From Gammaproteobacteria bacterium (lineage in GTDB: Bacteria > Pseudomonadota > Gammaproteobacteria > Steroidobacterales > Steroidobacteraceae), in assembly GCA_016707425.1 (NCBI GenBank), contig JADJHU010000014.1:62001-126000 (forward strand): 64,000 nt of DNA, read 5' to 3'. The translations under genes were made by a program, and so were the position numbers. Below, piece by piece: positions 1-8,932 of the stretch (its first letter is position 1; each line of letters starts with the position of its first letter). The notes below the pieces were generated by a model. The model made no database searches, was not told where the DNA came from, and worked only from the letters and a program-made list of their open reading frames with translations.

Positions 1-111
1 ACCGATCTCGACCAGGCGCTCGCCCACCCGCGGCGCCACCGCATCGAGGATGCGTCCGATCGCGCCCCGGTCGTGCAGGAAGTGCTGACCGAAGCGCTTC
101 CTCGCACGCAC
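1..111 (-). CDS. rsmA: 16S rRNA adenine dimethyltransferase RsmA (KsgA), 5' part only
   Basis: Partial gene, first 37 codons; the rest lies left of the window. Translation from a GTG at 111 gives the KsgA amino terminus: RKRFGQHFL, an RI..A.....G.RLVEIG stretch, ending at the start of the SAM-binding loop. RsmA dimethylates two adjacent adenines near the 3' end of 16S rRNA late in 30S assembly. The GTG lies one base after the pdxA stop (TGA at 115-113), so it is the last visible gene of the lptD-surA-pdxA-rsmA operon. Confidence 0.88.
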   Translation of the reverse strand, partial: MRARKRFGQHFLHDRGAIGRILDAVAPRVGERLVEIG

Positions 112-112
112 C

Positions 113-1108
113 TCAGCTGCTCCGGCGAACGATCTCGAAGGCGAGCTCGACGGCAGCGTCGAGGCTGCCGGCGTCCGCCTGACCGGTGCCCGCGAGATCG
201 AGCGCCGTGCCGTGGTCCACCGACGTGCGCACGATGGGCAGCCCGAGCGTGATGTTGACGGCGTGCCCGAAGCCCGCATGCTTGAGCACCGGGAGCCCCT
301 GGTCGTGGTACATGGCGAGCACCGCGTCGAAGCGCGCGAGCGTGCGAGGCACGAAGACGGTATCGGCCGGCAGTGGTCCGCTCGCGTCGACTCCCCGTGA
401 CCGGGCGGCCTCGATGGCCGGGCCGATCACGCGCAGCTCCTCGTCGCCGAGATGGCCGCCTTCCCCCGCGTGGGGGTTGAGGCCGCAGATGGCAATCCGG
501 GGTCGCGCAAGTCCCCAGAGCCGCCGGAGGTCATGATCGAGCACGGTAAGCGTTTCGCCGAGACCTTCCACGCTGAGTGCGGCGCTCACCGCCCGCAGCG
601 GCAGGTGCGTCGTGGCGAGTGCGACGCGCAGGCTCCCGGCCACCAGCATCATCACCGGTCGCGTGCAACCGAGCCGCTCGGCGAGATATTCCGTGTGACC
701 CGTGAAGGGGACTCCGGCCTCGCTGATAAGGCTTTTCTGCACGGGCGCGGTCACCAGGGCATCGAATTCGCCCGCGCGTGCGCCGGCCAGCGCCCGGTCC
801 AGGAGCCCGAGCACGTAGGGGGCATTGGCGACATCGAGCCGTCCGGCGACACTCGGGCGCGCAAGCGGCAGGTGCTCCAGCCGGACGCCCGGGCGCGAGA
901 GGAGCGCCGCGCCCTCCGGGCCTGCGCGCTCGAGCAGGAGCTCGCGATCGCCGAGGAGCACCAGCTCCCCATCTCCGTGGCGCGCTGCGATGCGCGCACA
1001 CAGTTCGGGGCCGACACCCGCGGGCTCACCCGTGGTGATGGCGATGCACGGCACTCGGGTCGGTCGCGGCGCAGTGGACGGTCTCGCGCGGAATGCCCCC
1101 GTCTCCAT
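113..1108 (-). CDS. pdxA: 4-hydroxythreonine-4-phosphate dehydrogenase
   Basis: 331 aa, the normal PdxA length. PdxA is the NAD-dependent, metal-requiring dehydrogenase that oxidises 4-phosphohydroxy-L-threonine in the DXP-dependent pathway of pyridoxal phosphate synthesis. Visible signatures are TTGEPAGVGPEL near residue 25, and the three metal-ligand histidines expected for the family: His138 in GHTEY, His213 in NPHAGEGG, and His268 in MYHDQG. It ends with the usual VRTSVDHGTA region. About 19 residues precede the conserved start of the fold, so the ATG may be slightly upstream of the true one. It sits 6 nt after the TrpB2-type gene and 1 nt before rsmA, so it is probably cotranscribed with lptD and surA. 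Confidence 0.95.
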   Translation of the reverse strand: METGAFRARPSTAPRPTRVPCIAITTGEPAGVGPELCARIAARHGDGELVLLGDRELLLERAGPEGAALLSRPGVRLEHLPLARPSVAGRLDVANAPYVLGLLDRALAGARAGEFDALVTAPVQKSLISEAGVPFTGHTEYLAERLGCTRPVMMLVAGSLRVALATTHLPLRAVSAALSVEGLGETLTVLDHDLRRLWGLARPRIAICGLNPHAGEGGHLGDEELRVIGPAIEAARSRGVDASGPLPADTVFVPRTLARFDAVLAMYHDQGLPVLKHAGFGHAVNITLGLPIVRTSVDHGTALDLAGTGQADAGSLDAAVELAFEIVRRSS

Positions 1109-1114
1109 CGTCGC

Positions 1115-2464
1115 TCAGGCGATCTTTGGCAGGTGGCTGAGGGCTTCGCGGATCGCTTCCGTCGGATACTCGTAGTTCTGCAGCTCGCCCGCCAGGAAGC
1201 GGTCGTAGGCGCTCATGTCGAAGTGGCCATGCCCCGAGAGGTTGAACAGCAGCGTCTTCGGCTCGCCGCTCTGCGCGCACTCGCGCGCCGCGCGGATCGT
1301 GGCGGCGATGGCGTGGCTCGACTCGGGTGCCGGCACGATGCCTTCGGTGCGCGCAAAGAGCACACCGGCCTCGAAGGTCTCGAGCTGCGGGATGGCGGTG
1401 GCCTCCACCAGCCCCGCGTGCACGAGCTGGCTCACGAGGGGTGCCGCGCCGTGGTAGCGGAGACCGCCCGCGTGGATGCCAGGCGGCACGAAATCGTGGC
1501 CGAGCGTGTGCATCTTGAGAAGGGGCGTCAGCCCTGTGGCGTCACCGTAGTCGTAGGCGTATACGCCTTTGGTCAGTGTCGGACACGAGGACGGTTCCAC
1601 CGCGACCAGTCGCACCCTGCGGCCGGCCGCCTTGTCCGCGAAGAAGGGGAAGGCGAGACCGGCGAAATTCGATCCGCCCCCGCAGGAGGCGAGCACCATG
1701 TCGGGGTAGTCGCCCGCGAGCTCCATCTGCCTGCGGGCCTCGAGACCGATCACGGTCTGGTGGTGCATCACGTGATTCAGCACCGAACCGAGCGCGTAGT
1801 TGGTGTCGGCCCGTCCGGCGGCCTCCTCCACCGCCTCAGAAATGGCGATGCCGAGCGAGCCGGGAGTGTCGGGGTGCGCATCGAGGATCTGGCGGCCGGC
1901 ATTCGTCATGCGGGTCGGGCTGGCATAGACCTCTGCACCCCAGGTCTTCATGAGCGATCGCCGGTAGGGCTTCTGTTCGTAACTCACCTTGACCATGTAG
2001 ACCCGCACCTCGAGACCGAGGAGCTGCCCGGCGAGCGCGAGCGAGCAGCCCCACTGGCCGGCGCCGGTTTCCGTGGTCAGGCGGCGGATACCCGCCGCCT
2101 TGTTGTACCAGGCCTGTGGAATGGATGTGTTCGGTTTGTGCGAGCCGGCAGGACTCACCGATTCGTTCTTGTAGTAGATCTTCGCGGGAGTCTTCAGCGC
2201 CTGTTCGAGGCGGTGGGCGCGATGCAGCGGCGTGGGGCGCCACAGCCTCAGGATCCCGCGTACTTCCTCCGGGATCGGGATCCAGCGTTCGGCGCTCACC
2301 TCCTGTTCGATGAGCGCCGGCGGGAAGATGGCCGCCAGCGCATCGAGCGTCACCGGTTTGCCGTCCGGTCCCATGGGCGGTGGCGGCGGACTCGGGAGAT
2401 CCGCCACGACGTTATACCAGTGGCTCGGCAGGTCGGACTCACCCAGGAGAAATCGGGTCGTCAT
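1115..2464 (-). CDS. TrpB2-type PLP-dependent tryptophan synthase beta-like protein
   Basis: 449 aa. The long amino-terminal extension (WYN-VADLP region), the PLP-lysine motif NESVSPAGSHKPNTS (Lys110) and the phosphate-binding loop CGGGSN (residues 261-266) mark the TrpB2 subgroup rather than the canonical TrpB that partners TrpA. TrpB2 enzymes condense indole (and in some cases phosphoserine) to tryptophan; whether this one works alone is not visible. No trpA is adjacent. It lies between surA (21 nt upstream) and pdxA (6 nt downstream), an unusual insertion into the lptD-surA-pdxA-rsmA operon. A link with PdxA is conceivable because the enzyme uses PLP, but this is inference. Confidence 0.9.
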   Translation of the reverse strand: MTTRFLLGESDLPSHWYNVVADLPSPPPPPMGPDGKPVTLDALAAIFPPALIEQEVSAERWIPIPEEVRGILRLWRPTPLHRAHRLEQALKTPAKIYYKNESVSPAGSHKPNTSIPQAWYNKAAGIRRLTTETGAGQWGCSLALAGQLLGLEVRVYMVKVSYEQKPYRRSLMKTWGAEVYASPTRMTNAGRQILDAHPDTPGSLGIAISEAVEEAAGRADTNYALGSVLNHVMHHQTVIGLEARRQMELAGDYPDMVLASCGGGSNFAGLAFPFFADKAAGRRVRLVAVEPSSCPTLTKGVYAYDYGDATGLTPLLKMHTLGHDFVPPGIHAGGLRYHGAAPLVSQLVHAGLVEATAIPQLETFEAGVLFARTEGIVPAPESSHAIAATIRAARECAQSGEPKTLLFNLSGHGHFDMSAYDRFLAGELQNYEYPTEAIREALSHLPKIA

Positions 2465-2485
2465 CGTTTCAGCTCCGCTCAGCGC

Positions 2486-3794
2486 TCACATCTTGTATTC
2501 GACGTAGGCTTCGTCGCGCAGGCGGCGCAGCCACAGCTCCGTCTCCTCGTCGGCCTTGCTCTCGCGGAGCTGCGCAAAGGCGCGCTGACGACGCATCTCG
2601 TCGGTCGCGTCGAATTCGCGACGGCCGAGGAGCTGCACGATATGCCAGCCGTACTGGGTGCGGAAGGGTTCGCTGATCTCGTTCTCGTGCAGGCTCTGCA
2701 GCACCTTTTCGAATTCGGGCACGAAGCTCCCCGGGCCGGTCCAGCCGAGATCGCCGCCTTCGGCGGCAGAGCCCGGATCCTGGGAGACGGTGGCTGCGAG
2801 ACCGGCGAAATCCTCGCCCTTCAGGATGCGCTCGCGCACCACCTCGAGCCGCTGGCGTACCGTGGCGTCGTCCTGGATCTCGTTCGGCTTGAGCAGGATG
2901 TGCCGGGCGTGCACCTGCGAGGTGATCAGCGGTGCGTCGCTGTGGCCGCGCACTTCGTTCAGGCGTACGAGGTGGAAGCCGCTCGGCGTGCGCAGGGGCT
3001 CGCTCACCTGGCCGGGCGAGAGCCGGACGATGAGGTCTGCGAGCACGGTCGGCAGCTCGGGGCCCTTGCGCCAGCCGATGAGGCCGCCTTCGAGAGCGGT
3101 CTGGCTGTTCGAGTAGGCCACGGCCAGACGGGCGAAGTCCTCGCCGGATTTCGCCCGCTCGTAGACGTCGTGCGCCTTGCGGGTGGCCTCGTCGAGCTGT
3201 GCAGGCGTCGCTGACTGTGGCACTGCGATCAGGATGTGCGAGACGTTGTATTCGGTGTTCTCGGACGGCGATTTCTGCTGGCGCTCGAGAAGCTGGTCGA
3301 TCTCGCGCGGCGTGACGTTGATGCGCGCGAGCACATCGCGCTGACGCAGGATCGTGAGCGTGATCTCCTTGCGCATGCTCTCACGGTAGAGCCCGTAGTC
3401 GATGCCCTGCGCCGACAGCGCCCCAGGCAGCTGCGCCAGCGCCAGTTCGTTGCGTCGGGCAACGTCCTGGAGCGCGGCATTCAGCTGTTCGTCTGAAACC
3501 TTGATGCCGGTCCGCTGGGCGCGCTGCACCTGGATCTCCTGCAGCACCAGCCGTTCGAGCACCTGCTGGCGCAGCACGTTCTGCGGTGGCAGCTCGGAGA
3601 TGCTGCTGGCGCAGTCGTTCGGAGATCACCTCGATCTGGTCATCGAGCTCGCTCTTGAGCACCACGCCCTCGTTGACGACTGCCGCCACGCGGTCCAGGA
3701 GCTCGCCACCCGAGGACAGATCGCGTGTCTGCGCCTGAGCCAGTGACACCAGCACGAGGCTTGCGAAGGCACTCCGAAGAACAATACGGAACAT
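2486..3794 (-). pseudogene. surA: Periplasmic chaperone/peptidyl-prolyl isomerase SurA, interrupted by a one-base frameshift
   Basis: Start chosen at ATG 3794: purine-rich AAAAGGG about 9 nt upstream and a clear signal peptide (MFRIVLRSAFASLVLVSLAQAQ). The amino-terminal frame gives LLDRVAAVVNEGVVLKSELD, the usual SurA opening, and runs to RLRQQ at about 3605. The expected continuation ELPPQNVLRQQVLERL is in another reading frame, open from about 3597 to the stop at 2486. The 7 nt between them is one base too many. The second part holds the chaperone helices and two parvulin domains (NVSHILIAVP and HARHILLKP). SurA escorts outer-membrane proteins such as LptD, encoded just upstream. An internal GTG at 3577 would give only a leaderless 363-aa protein. 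Natural mutation or consensus error are both possible. Confidence 0.85.
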
Positions 3795-3811
3795 GAAAAT
3801 GCCCTTTTTAA

Positions 3812-6064
3812 TCAATTGGTTGCAATGGATGGCGAGTACCCGCGGATCGCCTGTTCCAGGAAGGCATCCGCCGGAATTCCGACACTGGCGAGGCCGGTGA
3901 GTTCCAGCTGAAGATAGATGCCCGTGTCCTGCTCGCCTGTGCGGCTGGAGACGAAGCGGCGCGCGACGGTTCGCAGGCGCCAGCAGCAGGCCCGGTACTC
4001 GAAGCCGGCAAACTGCTCGATCATCTTGCTGTCGCGCAGGCTGTATACGGCGCGCGCAAAGGTGTTCCAGCGGCGGCTCACGGGCCAGGCGCCCGAGAGT
4101 TCGGCCTGTTCGAGCTGGCCGCGCTGCTGGCGGTAACCGACGTTGACCACACGGTCCGTGGCTGGACGGTACTGGAGCAGAAGCTGCGAGCGCTCGCTGG
4201 TCTTCTCCGCGGGATTCCACTGCATCCCGAGGTCGACGCTCCAGTTGCGATAGGCGGTGAGGGCCACCTGGGCGATGAGATCCGAGGTGTCGCGGCTGCG
4301 GACCGCCTCGCCCGGAAGCTGCACGCGTGGGGCCTCGAAGTACACCGCCTGTCCGAGCGTGGCGGCCAGGAACTGCCGGCCGTCGGCGGCATCGATGAGC
4401 CGCGTTGTCACACCGACGCTCAGCTGATTCGCATCGCTCACGCGATCGCCCCCGACGTAGCGATTGGTGCGGAAGAGCTGCACGAGATTGAGATCCGGCA
4501 GCGCCGTGTCGAAGATCGGCAGCCCGGACTGGTCGCGAAATGGCCGGTACACGTAGAGCATGCGCGGCTCGAGCGTCCAGAGTCCGTGTCCGCCCTTGGT
4601 CGAGGGTCGCTCGAAGATCAGTCCCGCGTCGATGCTTGCGCCCGGGACCGCACGGCCTGGCGACGTGGGCGCTCCGGGGGCTGCGTGGTCGATTGCGTAG
4701 CCCATCAGCTGCAGATCAGCGCCCGGACGCAGAAAGAACCCCGGCCCATCGATGTCCAGTCCGACACGCGGCGCGAGGTCGAGCCGCCAGCCCGTCGCGC
4801 CCTGGCTGCGGTCGAAGTTCACCAGCTCGCTGTCGAAGCCATAGGTGACGAGCTCGCGCGCACCGATGTTCCATTCACCGCTCGCGGTGAGGCGCGGGAG
4901 GCGGGCAGGGGGGCGGTCGGCGGTCGGCAGTGTCCGGTCCATCGTCTGGAAGTGCTGAATCTCGCCCCGGAAGAGCCAGTGTTCGTCGCGATAGGAGACG
5001 GCGGCATGCTGTTCGACGAAGACGACACTCGTGCTCGCCGATCCCTGACCGAAGTCCTCGAAATACTCCGCGTCGCTCACCTGGGCGGCCGAGACGCGTA
5101 CCTGCCAGCCTCGCGATAGCCCGGATGCGTAGTCGATCCGGGCGAGGCTGCGATCTTCGTGGCGTATCCCGTCACCTGGCAGATAGTTCACGTGCAGCTT
5201 GCCCCGCTGGCGCTCGCCGAGCCAGCGGAATTCGCCGCCAAGATCGACACCGCGCCGGCTGTAGAGTGCGGGCTCGAACGTCAGGTCGTAATTCGGTGCG
5301 AGATTCCAGTACCAGGGCGCGGAGAGCTCCAGTCCGCTGCGTCCCGAGTGTCCGACGCTCGGGAACAGAAAGCCGCTCTTACGTTCGTTGCCCAGCGGAA
5401 AGGAAATCCAGGGCAGATACACGATCGGCACGCCCTTGAACTCGACACGCGTACCGCGGCCAGTGCCCGTGCGGCTGTGGGTATCGAGGGTGATTGCTCT
5501 GGCGCGCAGCTGCCAGGCGCGGTCTTCGGCGGGGCAGGTGGAGTAGGTCACGCGCTCGAGCCCGATGCGTCCGTCCGGGGCGACGGAGATCTCGCCCGCC
5601 GTGCCACGTGCCGGGCGCGACGGCAGCTCGAACTGTGCGTCGTCGAAAGCCGCCCCCTGCGTGGCGGAATAGGTGCCACTGCGGCCGCGCACGATCAGCA
5701 GAGGGTCGCGATACTCGATGCTGCCCTGCACCCGGAACGAGCTCGAAGAGGCGTCGTACCGGGCGCCTTCCGCGCGCAGTTGCCGATTGCCCTGATGCAC
5801 CTCGACCTTGCCCTCGAGCGTGGCGTCGCCGTTGACGTCGAGCGAGGCATGATCGCTCGCGATCTCGATCGGCGTCGCGGGATCGACGGGTTCCAGGATT
5901 CCCGCAGCATTGCCGGGCAGTGCCCCGATCGGCGGGCACGACGGCGCGCTCTGCGCGGCGGCGGTACCGGTCCAGGCCCCGGGCAGCAGGATCGTGAGCC
6001 AGCAGGCCAGGCTCCCGATACGCTCTCTGTGACCTCTGTCGGGAGCCCCCATGAGAAGCGCCAT
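3812..6064 (-). CDS. lptD: LPS-assembly protein LptD (outer-membrane beta-barrel)
   Basis: 750 aa. LptD with LptE inserts lipopolysaccharide in the outer leaflet of the outer membrane. A hydrophobic signal segment (ACWLTILLPGAW) and a cleavable AAAQS precede an OstA/LptA-like beta-jellyroll (about residues 65-170: ASLDVNGDATLEGKVEV, RAEGARYD). A long barrel domain follows with alternating aromatic strands. Cysteines near residue 43, near residue 175 and in the RACCWRL segment fit the family's pattern of interdomain disulfides. The ATG at 6064 lies inside a palindrome carrying TATAAT; the ATG at 6052 (MGAPDRGH) is an alternative start. surA follows after 17 nt. Confidence 0.93.
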   Translation of the reverse strand: MALLMGAPDRGHRERIGSLACWLTILLPGAWTGTAAAQSAPSCPPIGALPGNAAGILEPVDPATPIEIASDHASLDVNGDATLEGKVEVHQGNRQLRAEGARYDASSSSFRVQGSIEYRDPLLIVRGRSGTYSATQGAAFDDAQFELPSRPARGTAGEISVAPDGRIGLERVTYSTCPAEDRAWQLRARAITLDTHSRTGTGRGTRVEFKGVPIVYLPWISFPLGNERKSGFLFPSVGHSGRSGLELSAPWYWNLAPNYDLTFEPALYSRRGVDLGGEFRWLGERQRGKLHVNYLPGDGIRHEDRSLARIDYASGLSRGWQVRVSAAQVSDAEYFEDFGQGSASTSVVFVEQHAAVSYRDEHWLFRGEIQHFQTMDRTLPTADRPPARLPRLTASGEWNIGARELVTYGFDSELVNFDRSQGATGWRLDLAPRVGLDIDGPGFFLRPGADLQLMGYAIDHAAPGAPTSPGRAVPGASIDAGLIFERPSTKGGHGLWTLEPRMLYVYRPFRDQSGLPIFDTALPDLNLVQLFRTNRYVGGDRVSDANQLSVGVTTRLIDAADGRQFLAATLGQAVYFEAPRVQLPGEAVRSRDTSDLIAQVALTAYRNWSVDLGMQWNPAEKTSERSQLLLQYRPATDRVVNVGYRQQRGQLEQAELSGAWPVSRRWNTFARAVYSLRDSKMIEQFAGFEYRACCWRLRTVARRFVSSRTGEQDTGIYLQLELTGLASVGIPADAFLEQAIRGYSPSIATN

Positions 6065-6073
6065 TATAATGGC
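6060..6073. promoter_or_regulatory. 14-bp perfect palindrome with TATAAT on both strands between lptD and amgK
   Basis: GCCATTATAATGGC reads the same on both strands and contains a consensus -10 hexamer in each direction (TATAAT at 6065-6070). It overlaps the first lptD ATG and lies 46 nt before the amgK start. No good -35 box is visible at 16-18 bp on either side, so its use as a promoter is uncertain. If the minus-strand copy is used, transcription would start near the second lptD ATG at 6052. Confidence 0.35.
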
Positions 6074-6115
6074 CTGTCCCGGCCGCGCCGCCGAAACTCA
6101 CCACGAGCCCGAGTC

Positions 6116-7225
6116 TTGCCCCCGGACCGTCCGATCACCGATGTCCGCCTCACGCTGATCGAGCACTGGCTTGCCCGTGAACTGCGACTGCCGCTGCGGC
6201 GCCTCGCGCCGGCGTCTGCGGATGCGAGCTTCCGGCGCTACTTCCGGGTCTTCCTGCCCGGGCGCACGCTGATTGTGATGGATGCGCCGCCCGGACAGGA
6301 GGATGTGCGTCCTTATATCCGCGTCTCGGGGCTGCTCGAGACCGCAGGGGTGCACGTGCCGCGCATTCACGAGGCCGACGCGGACCGGGGACTGCTTCTG
6401 CTCGAGGATCTGGGGTCGACACCGTACCTGCACCGCCTGAGGCGCGGTGGCGACGCAGAGCGGCTCTATGCCGATGCCCTGGCCACGCTCGCGGATGTCC
6501 AGGTGCTGGGCCTCGAGGCCGCGAGGCAGCTCGGACCCTACGATCGCGCGCCGCTCGAACGGGAGCTGCGGCTGATGCCCGAGTGGTTCTGCGACCGCCA
6601 CCTCGGCCTCGAGCTCGCCGCCGAGGAACAGGGGCTGCTCACCGTCACCTTCGAATTCCTCATGACCGAGGCGCAGGCCCAGCCCCAGGTCTTCGTGCAC
6701 CGCGATTATCACTCGCGCAATCTGATGGTCACGGCGGAGCGCAATCCCGGCGTGCTCGATTTCCAGGACGCCCTGCGCGGACCGGTGGGCTACGATCTCG
6801 TCTCGCTCCTCAAGGACTGCTATATCGCCTGGCCGCGCGAACGCGTGGAGCGCTGGCTGCGCGAGTATCGGAGCACCGTGCGCGCCCGTGGCCTTGCAGC
6901 GGGCTCGAGCGAGCGGGAATTTCTGCGGTGGTTCGATCTCATCGGCGTGCAGAGGCACCTGAAGGTGCTCGGTATCTTCGCGCGCCTCTGGTATCGCGAC
7001 GGCAAGCCGGGCTATCTGCCCGATCTCGGGCTGACGCTCGATTACGTGCGCGACGCCTGCGCGCGCTACACCGAGCTCAATCACTTCGCACGGTTCCTCG
7101 AAGACCGTGTCGTCCCGGGGCTGGCTGCCGCAAACGCGCGTGAGATGGCACGCGCTTCACGGATTGCTGCGGCCAGCCGCGGCCGCAAGGCCCGTCGCAC
7201 GCATCGCCGGAGCCGCCGCGCGTGA
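6116..7225 (+). CDS. amgK: N-acetylmuramate/N-acetylglucosamine kinase AmgK (aminoglycoside phosphotransferase fold)
   Basis: 369 aa from a TTG at 6116; the open frame extends far upstream, but that part is antisense to lptD and is not believed. The kinase core shows VHRDYHSRNLM (catalytic HxDxxxxN, about residues 193-202) and LDFQDALRGPVGYDL (metal-binding Asp). AmgK phosphorylates the anomeric carbon of MurNAc and GlcNAc in the recycling route that bypasses de novo UDP-MurNAc synthesis. Its stop overlaps the murU start (GTGA), the AmgK-MurU pairing known from Pseudomonas, where the pair is also divergent from lptD. No strong Shine-Dalgarno is visible for the TTG. Confidence 0.88.
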   Translation: MPPDRPITDVRLTLIEHWLARELRLPLRRLAPASADASFRRYFRVFLPGRTLIVMDAPPGQEDVRPYIRVSGLLETAGVHVPRIHEADADRGLLLLEDLGSTPYLHRLRRGGDAERLYADALATLADVQVLGLEAARQLGPYDRAPLERELRLMPEWFCDRHLGLELAAEEQGLLTVTFEFLMTEAQAQPQVFVHRDYHSRNLMVTAERNPGVLDFQDALRGPVGYDLVSLLKDCYIAWPRERVERWLREYRSTVRARGLAAGSSEREFLRWFDLIGVQRHLKVLGIFARLWYRDGKPGYLPDLGLTLDYVRDACARYTELNHFARFLEDRVVPGLAAANAREMARASRIAAASRGRKARRTHRRSRRA

Positions 7226-7887
7226 GGGCAATCGTGCTGGCCGCCGGACGCGGCGAGCGCATGCGCCCGCTCACCGACGCGCGACCGAAGCCGCTGCTCT
7301 CGGTGGGCGGCAAACCTCTCATCGTCCACCATCTCGAAGCGCTCGCGCGCGCCGGGGTTCGCGAAGCGGTGGTAAATCTATCCTGGCTCGGGCACATGAT
7401 TCCGGCGGCGCTCGGTGAGTGCTGCGCCGGCGTGCACCTCAGTTACAGCGACGAAGGACCCGTCGCTCTCGAAACCGGCGGCGGCATCTTCCGCGTCCTC
7501 GAGTGGCTCGGACCGGAGCCTTTCCTCGTGGTCAACGGAGACGTCTGGACGGACTTCGAGTTTGCGCGGCTCAGCCTCGATGCCGGCGCGCTGGCGCGCA
7601 TCGTGCTCGTGCCCAACCCGTCGCAGCACCCCCGTGGAGACTTCTCCTTCGACGGACAGAATGTCGGGGAGGACGAAGGCAGGCGCTTCACCTACTCCGG
7701 CATGGGGCTGTACCGTCCTGAGCTGTTCTCAGGCTGCATGCCGGGCCGCTTCCCGCTGCTGCCGCTGCTGCGCCGGGCGATTGCCACGAGGCAGCTGCGC
7801 GGACTGATCCACACGGGGCGCTGGCACGACATCGGCACGCCTGAACGCCTCGCTGCGCTCGATGCCGAGTTGCTCGCTGAAGCGTAG
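7222..7887 (+). CDS. murU: N-acetylmuramate alpha-1-phosphate uridylyltransferase MurU
   Basis: 221 aa nucleotidyltransferase. The amino terminus has LAAGRGERMRPLT with the following KPLL lysine, the sugar-1-phosphate nucleotidyltransferase signature, and NGDVWTDF near residue 105 supplies the metal-binding aspartate. It would convert MurNAc-1-phosphate and UTP to UDP-MurNAc, using the AmgK product. The GTG start overlaps the amgK stop by four bases. Family members are often annotated as mannose-1-phosphate guanylyltransferases; the neighbour argues for MurU. Confidence 0.88.
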   Translation: MRAIVLAAGRGERMRPLTDARPKPLLSVGGKPLIVHHLEALARAGVREAVVNLSWLGHMIPAALGECCAGVHLSYSDEGPVALETGGGIFRVLEWLGPEPFLVVNGDVWTDFEFARLSLDAGALARIVLVPNPSQHPRGDFSFDGQNVGEDEGRRFTYSGMGLYRPELFSGCMPGRFPLLPLLRRAIATRQLRGLIHTGRWHDIGTPERLAALDAELLAEA

Positions 7888-7897
7888 AATCACCGGA

Positions 7898-8932
7898 ATG
7901 TCAGAGTCCGAGGGCACACCGGCCTCGCCGGCCGCACCGCGCAGCGGCGAGAAGTACCACACGATTCAGGGCTTCACAGCGATCCGGGACGGCATCAAGT
8001 CGCAGGGCGGCGGCGAGCGTGCGGCACTGGGCGGCAAGCCACGATGGATCCGTGCACCCATGCCGGCGGGCGGCCGGTTCGATGTGGTGCGCAGGATCGT
8101 GCGCGAGCACTCGCTCTCCACGGTCTGCGAGGAAGCGCACTGTCCGAACATCGGCGAGTGCTGGAATGCGGGCACCGCGACCATCATGCTCATGGGCGCA
8201 GTGTGCACACGTGCGTGCCGCTTCTGCTCGGTCGACACCGGGAACCCGCGCGGCTGGCTCGACCAGGAGGAACCCGCCCGGGTGGCCCGCAGCGTCGCGC
8301 TCATGAAGCTGCGCTATGTGGTGCTCACCTCGGTGGACCGCGACGACCTGCCCGACGGCGGGGCTGCGCACTATGCCGCCACCATCCGGGCGATCCGGCA
8401 GCTGAATCCGGACACGGCCGTCGAGGCGCTGACGCCGGACTTCCAGGGCCAGCCCGCGGCGGTCGAGACGGTGGTCGATACGGGCCTCGAGGTTTTCGCA
8501 CAGAATGTCGAGACGGTGCGCCGACTCACGCACCCGGTGCGCGACCCGCGTGCGAGCTATGAGCAGACGCTGGCTGTGCTCGCTCATGCCCGTCGCCACC
8601 GCCCGGACGTGCTCACCAAGACGAGCCTCATGCTGGGCCTCGGTGAGCGCGAAGACGAGATTGCAGCGACCATGGACGATCTGCGTGCCATCGGGGTCGA
8701 CCTCCTCACGCTCGGCCAGTACCTGCGACCGACGGCGAACCACCTGCCGGTGGAGCGCTATGTGACACCCGCGGAGTTCGACCGCTATCGCGAATGGGCG
8801 CTGACCCGCGGCTTCCGCGAGTGTGTCTCGGGGCCGCTCGTGCGCTCGAGCTATCGGGCGGAACGGGCGCTCGACGGTGACAACGCCGGACTCGACAATC
8901 GCGCGCTTGCCCGGGACGCGCAGCCACGGTGA
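7898..8932 (+). CDS. lipA: Lipoyl synthase (radical SAM)
   Basis: 344 aa from ATG 7898; an in-frame start at 7862 would overlap murU. LipA inserts two sulfur atoms into the octanoyl chain on lipoyl-dependent enzymes. All cluster ligands are present: auxiliary-cluster cysteines 77, 82 and 88 (CEEAHCPNIGEC) and the radical-SAM CTRACRFC cysteines 103, 107 and 110, with the family's carboxy-terminal RSSY. The stop overlaps lipB. In many gammaproteobacteria lipA and lipB follow dacA-dat-ybeD; here they face the other way, a few genes off. Confidence 0.97.
   Translation: MSESEGTPASPAAPRSGEKYHTIQGFTAIRDGIKSQGGGERAALGGKPRWIRAPMPAGGRFDVVRRIVREHSLSTVCEEAHCPNIGECWNAGTATIMLMGAVCTRACRFCSVDTGNPRGWLDQEEPARVARSVALMKLRYVVLTSVDRDDLPDGGAAHYAATIRAIRQLNPDTAVEALTPDFQGQPAAVETVVDTGLEVFAQNVETVRRLTHPVRDPRASYEQTLAVLAHARRHRPDVLTKTSLMLGLGEREDEIAATMDDLRAIGVDLLTLGQYLRPTANHLPVERYVTPAEFDRYREWALTRGFRECVSGPLVRSSYRAERALDGDNAGLDNRALARDAQPR

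Noticed and set aside
452..3214. 920-codon open frame on the plus strand across pdxA, the TrpB2 gene and surA
   Set aside because: It is antisense to three recognised genes, has no family resemblance, and such frames are expected from codon bias in GC-rich DNA.
5159..6115. In-frame upstream extension of amgK across lptD
   Set aside because: The kinase fold starts just after 6116; the extension is antisense to lptD and low in complexity.
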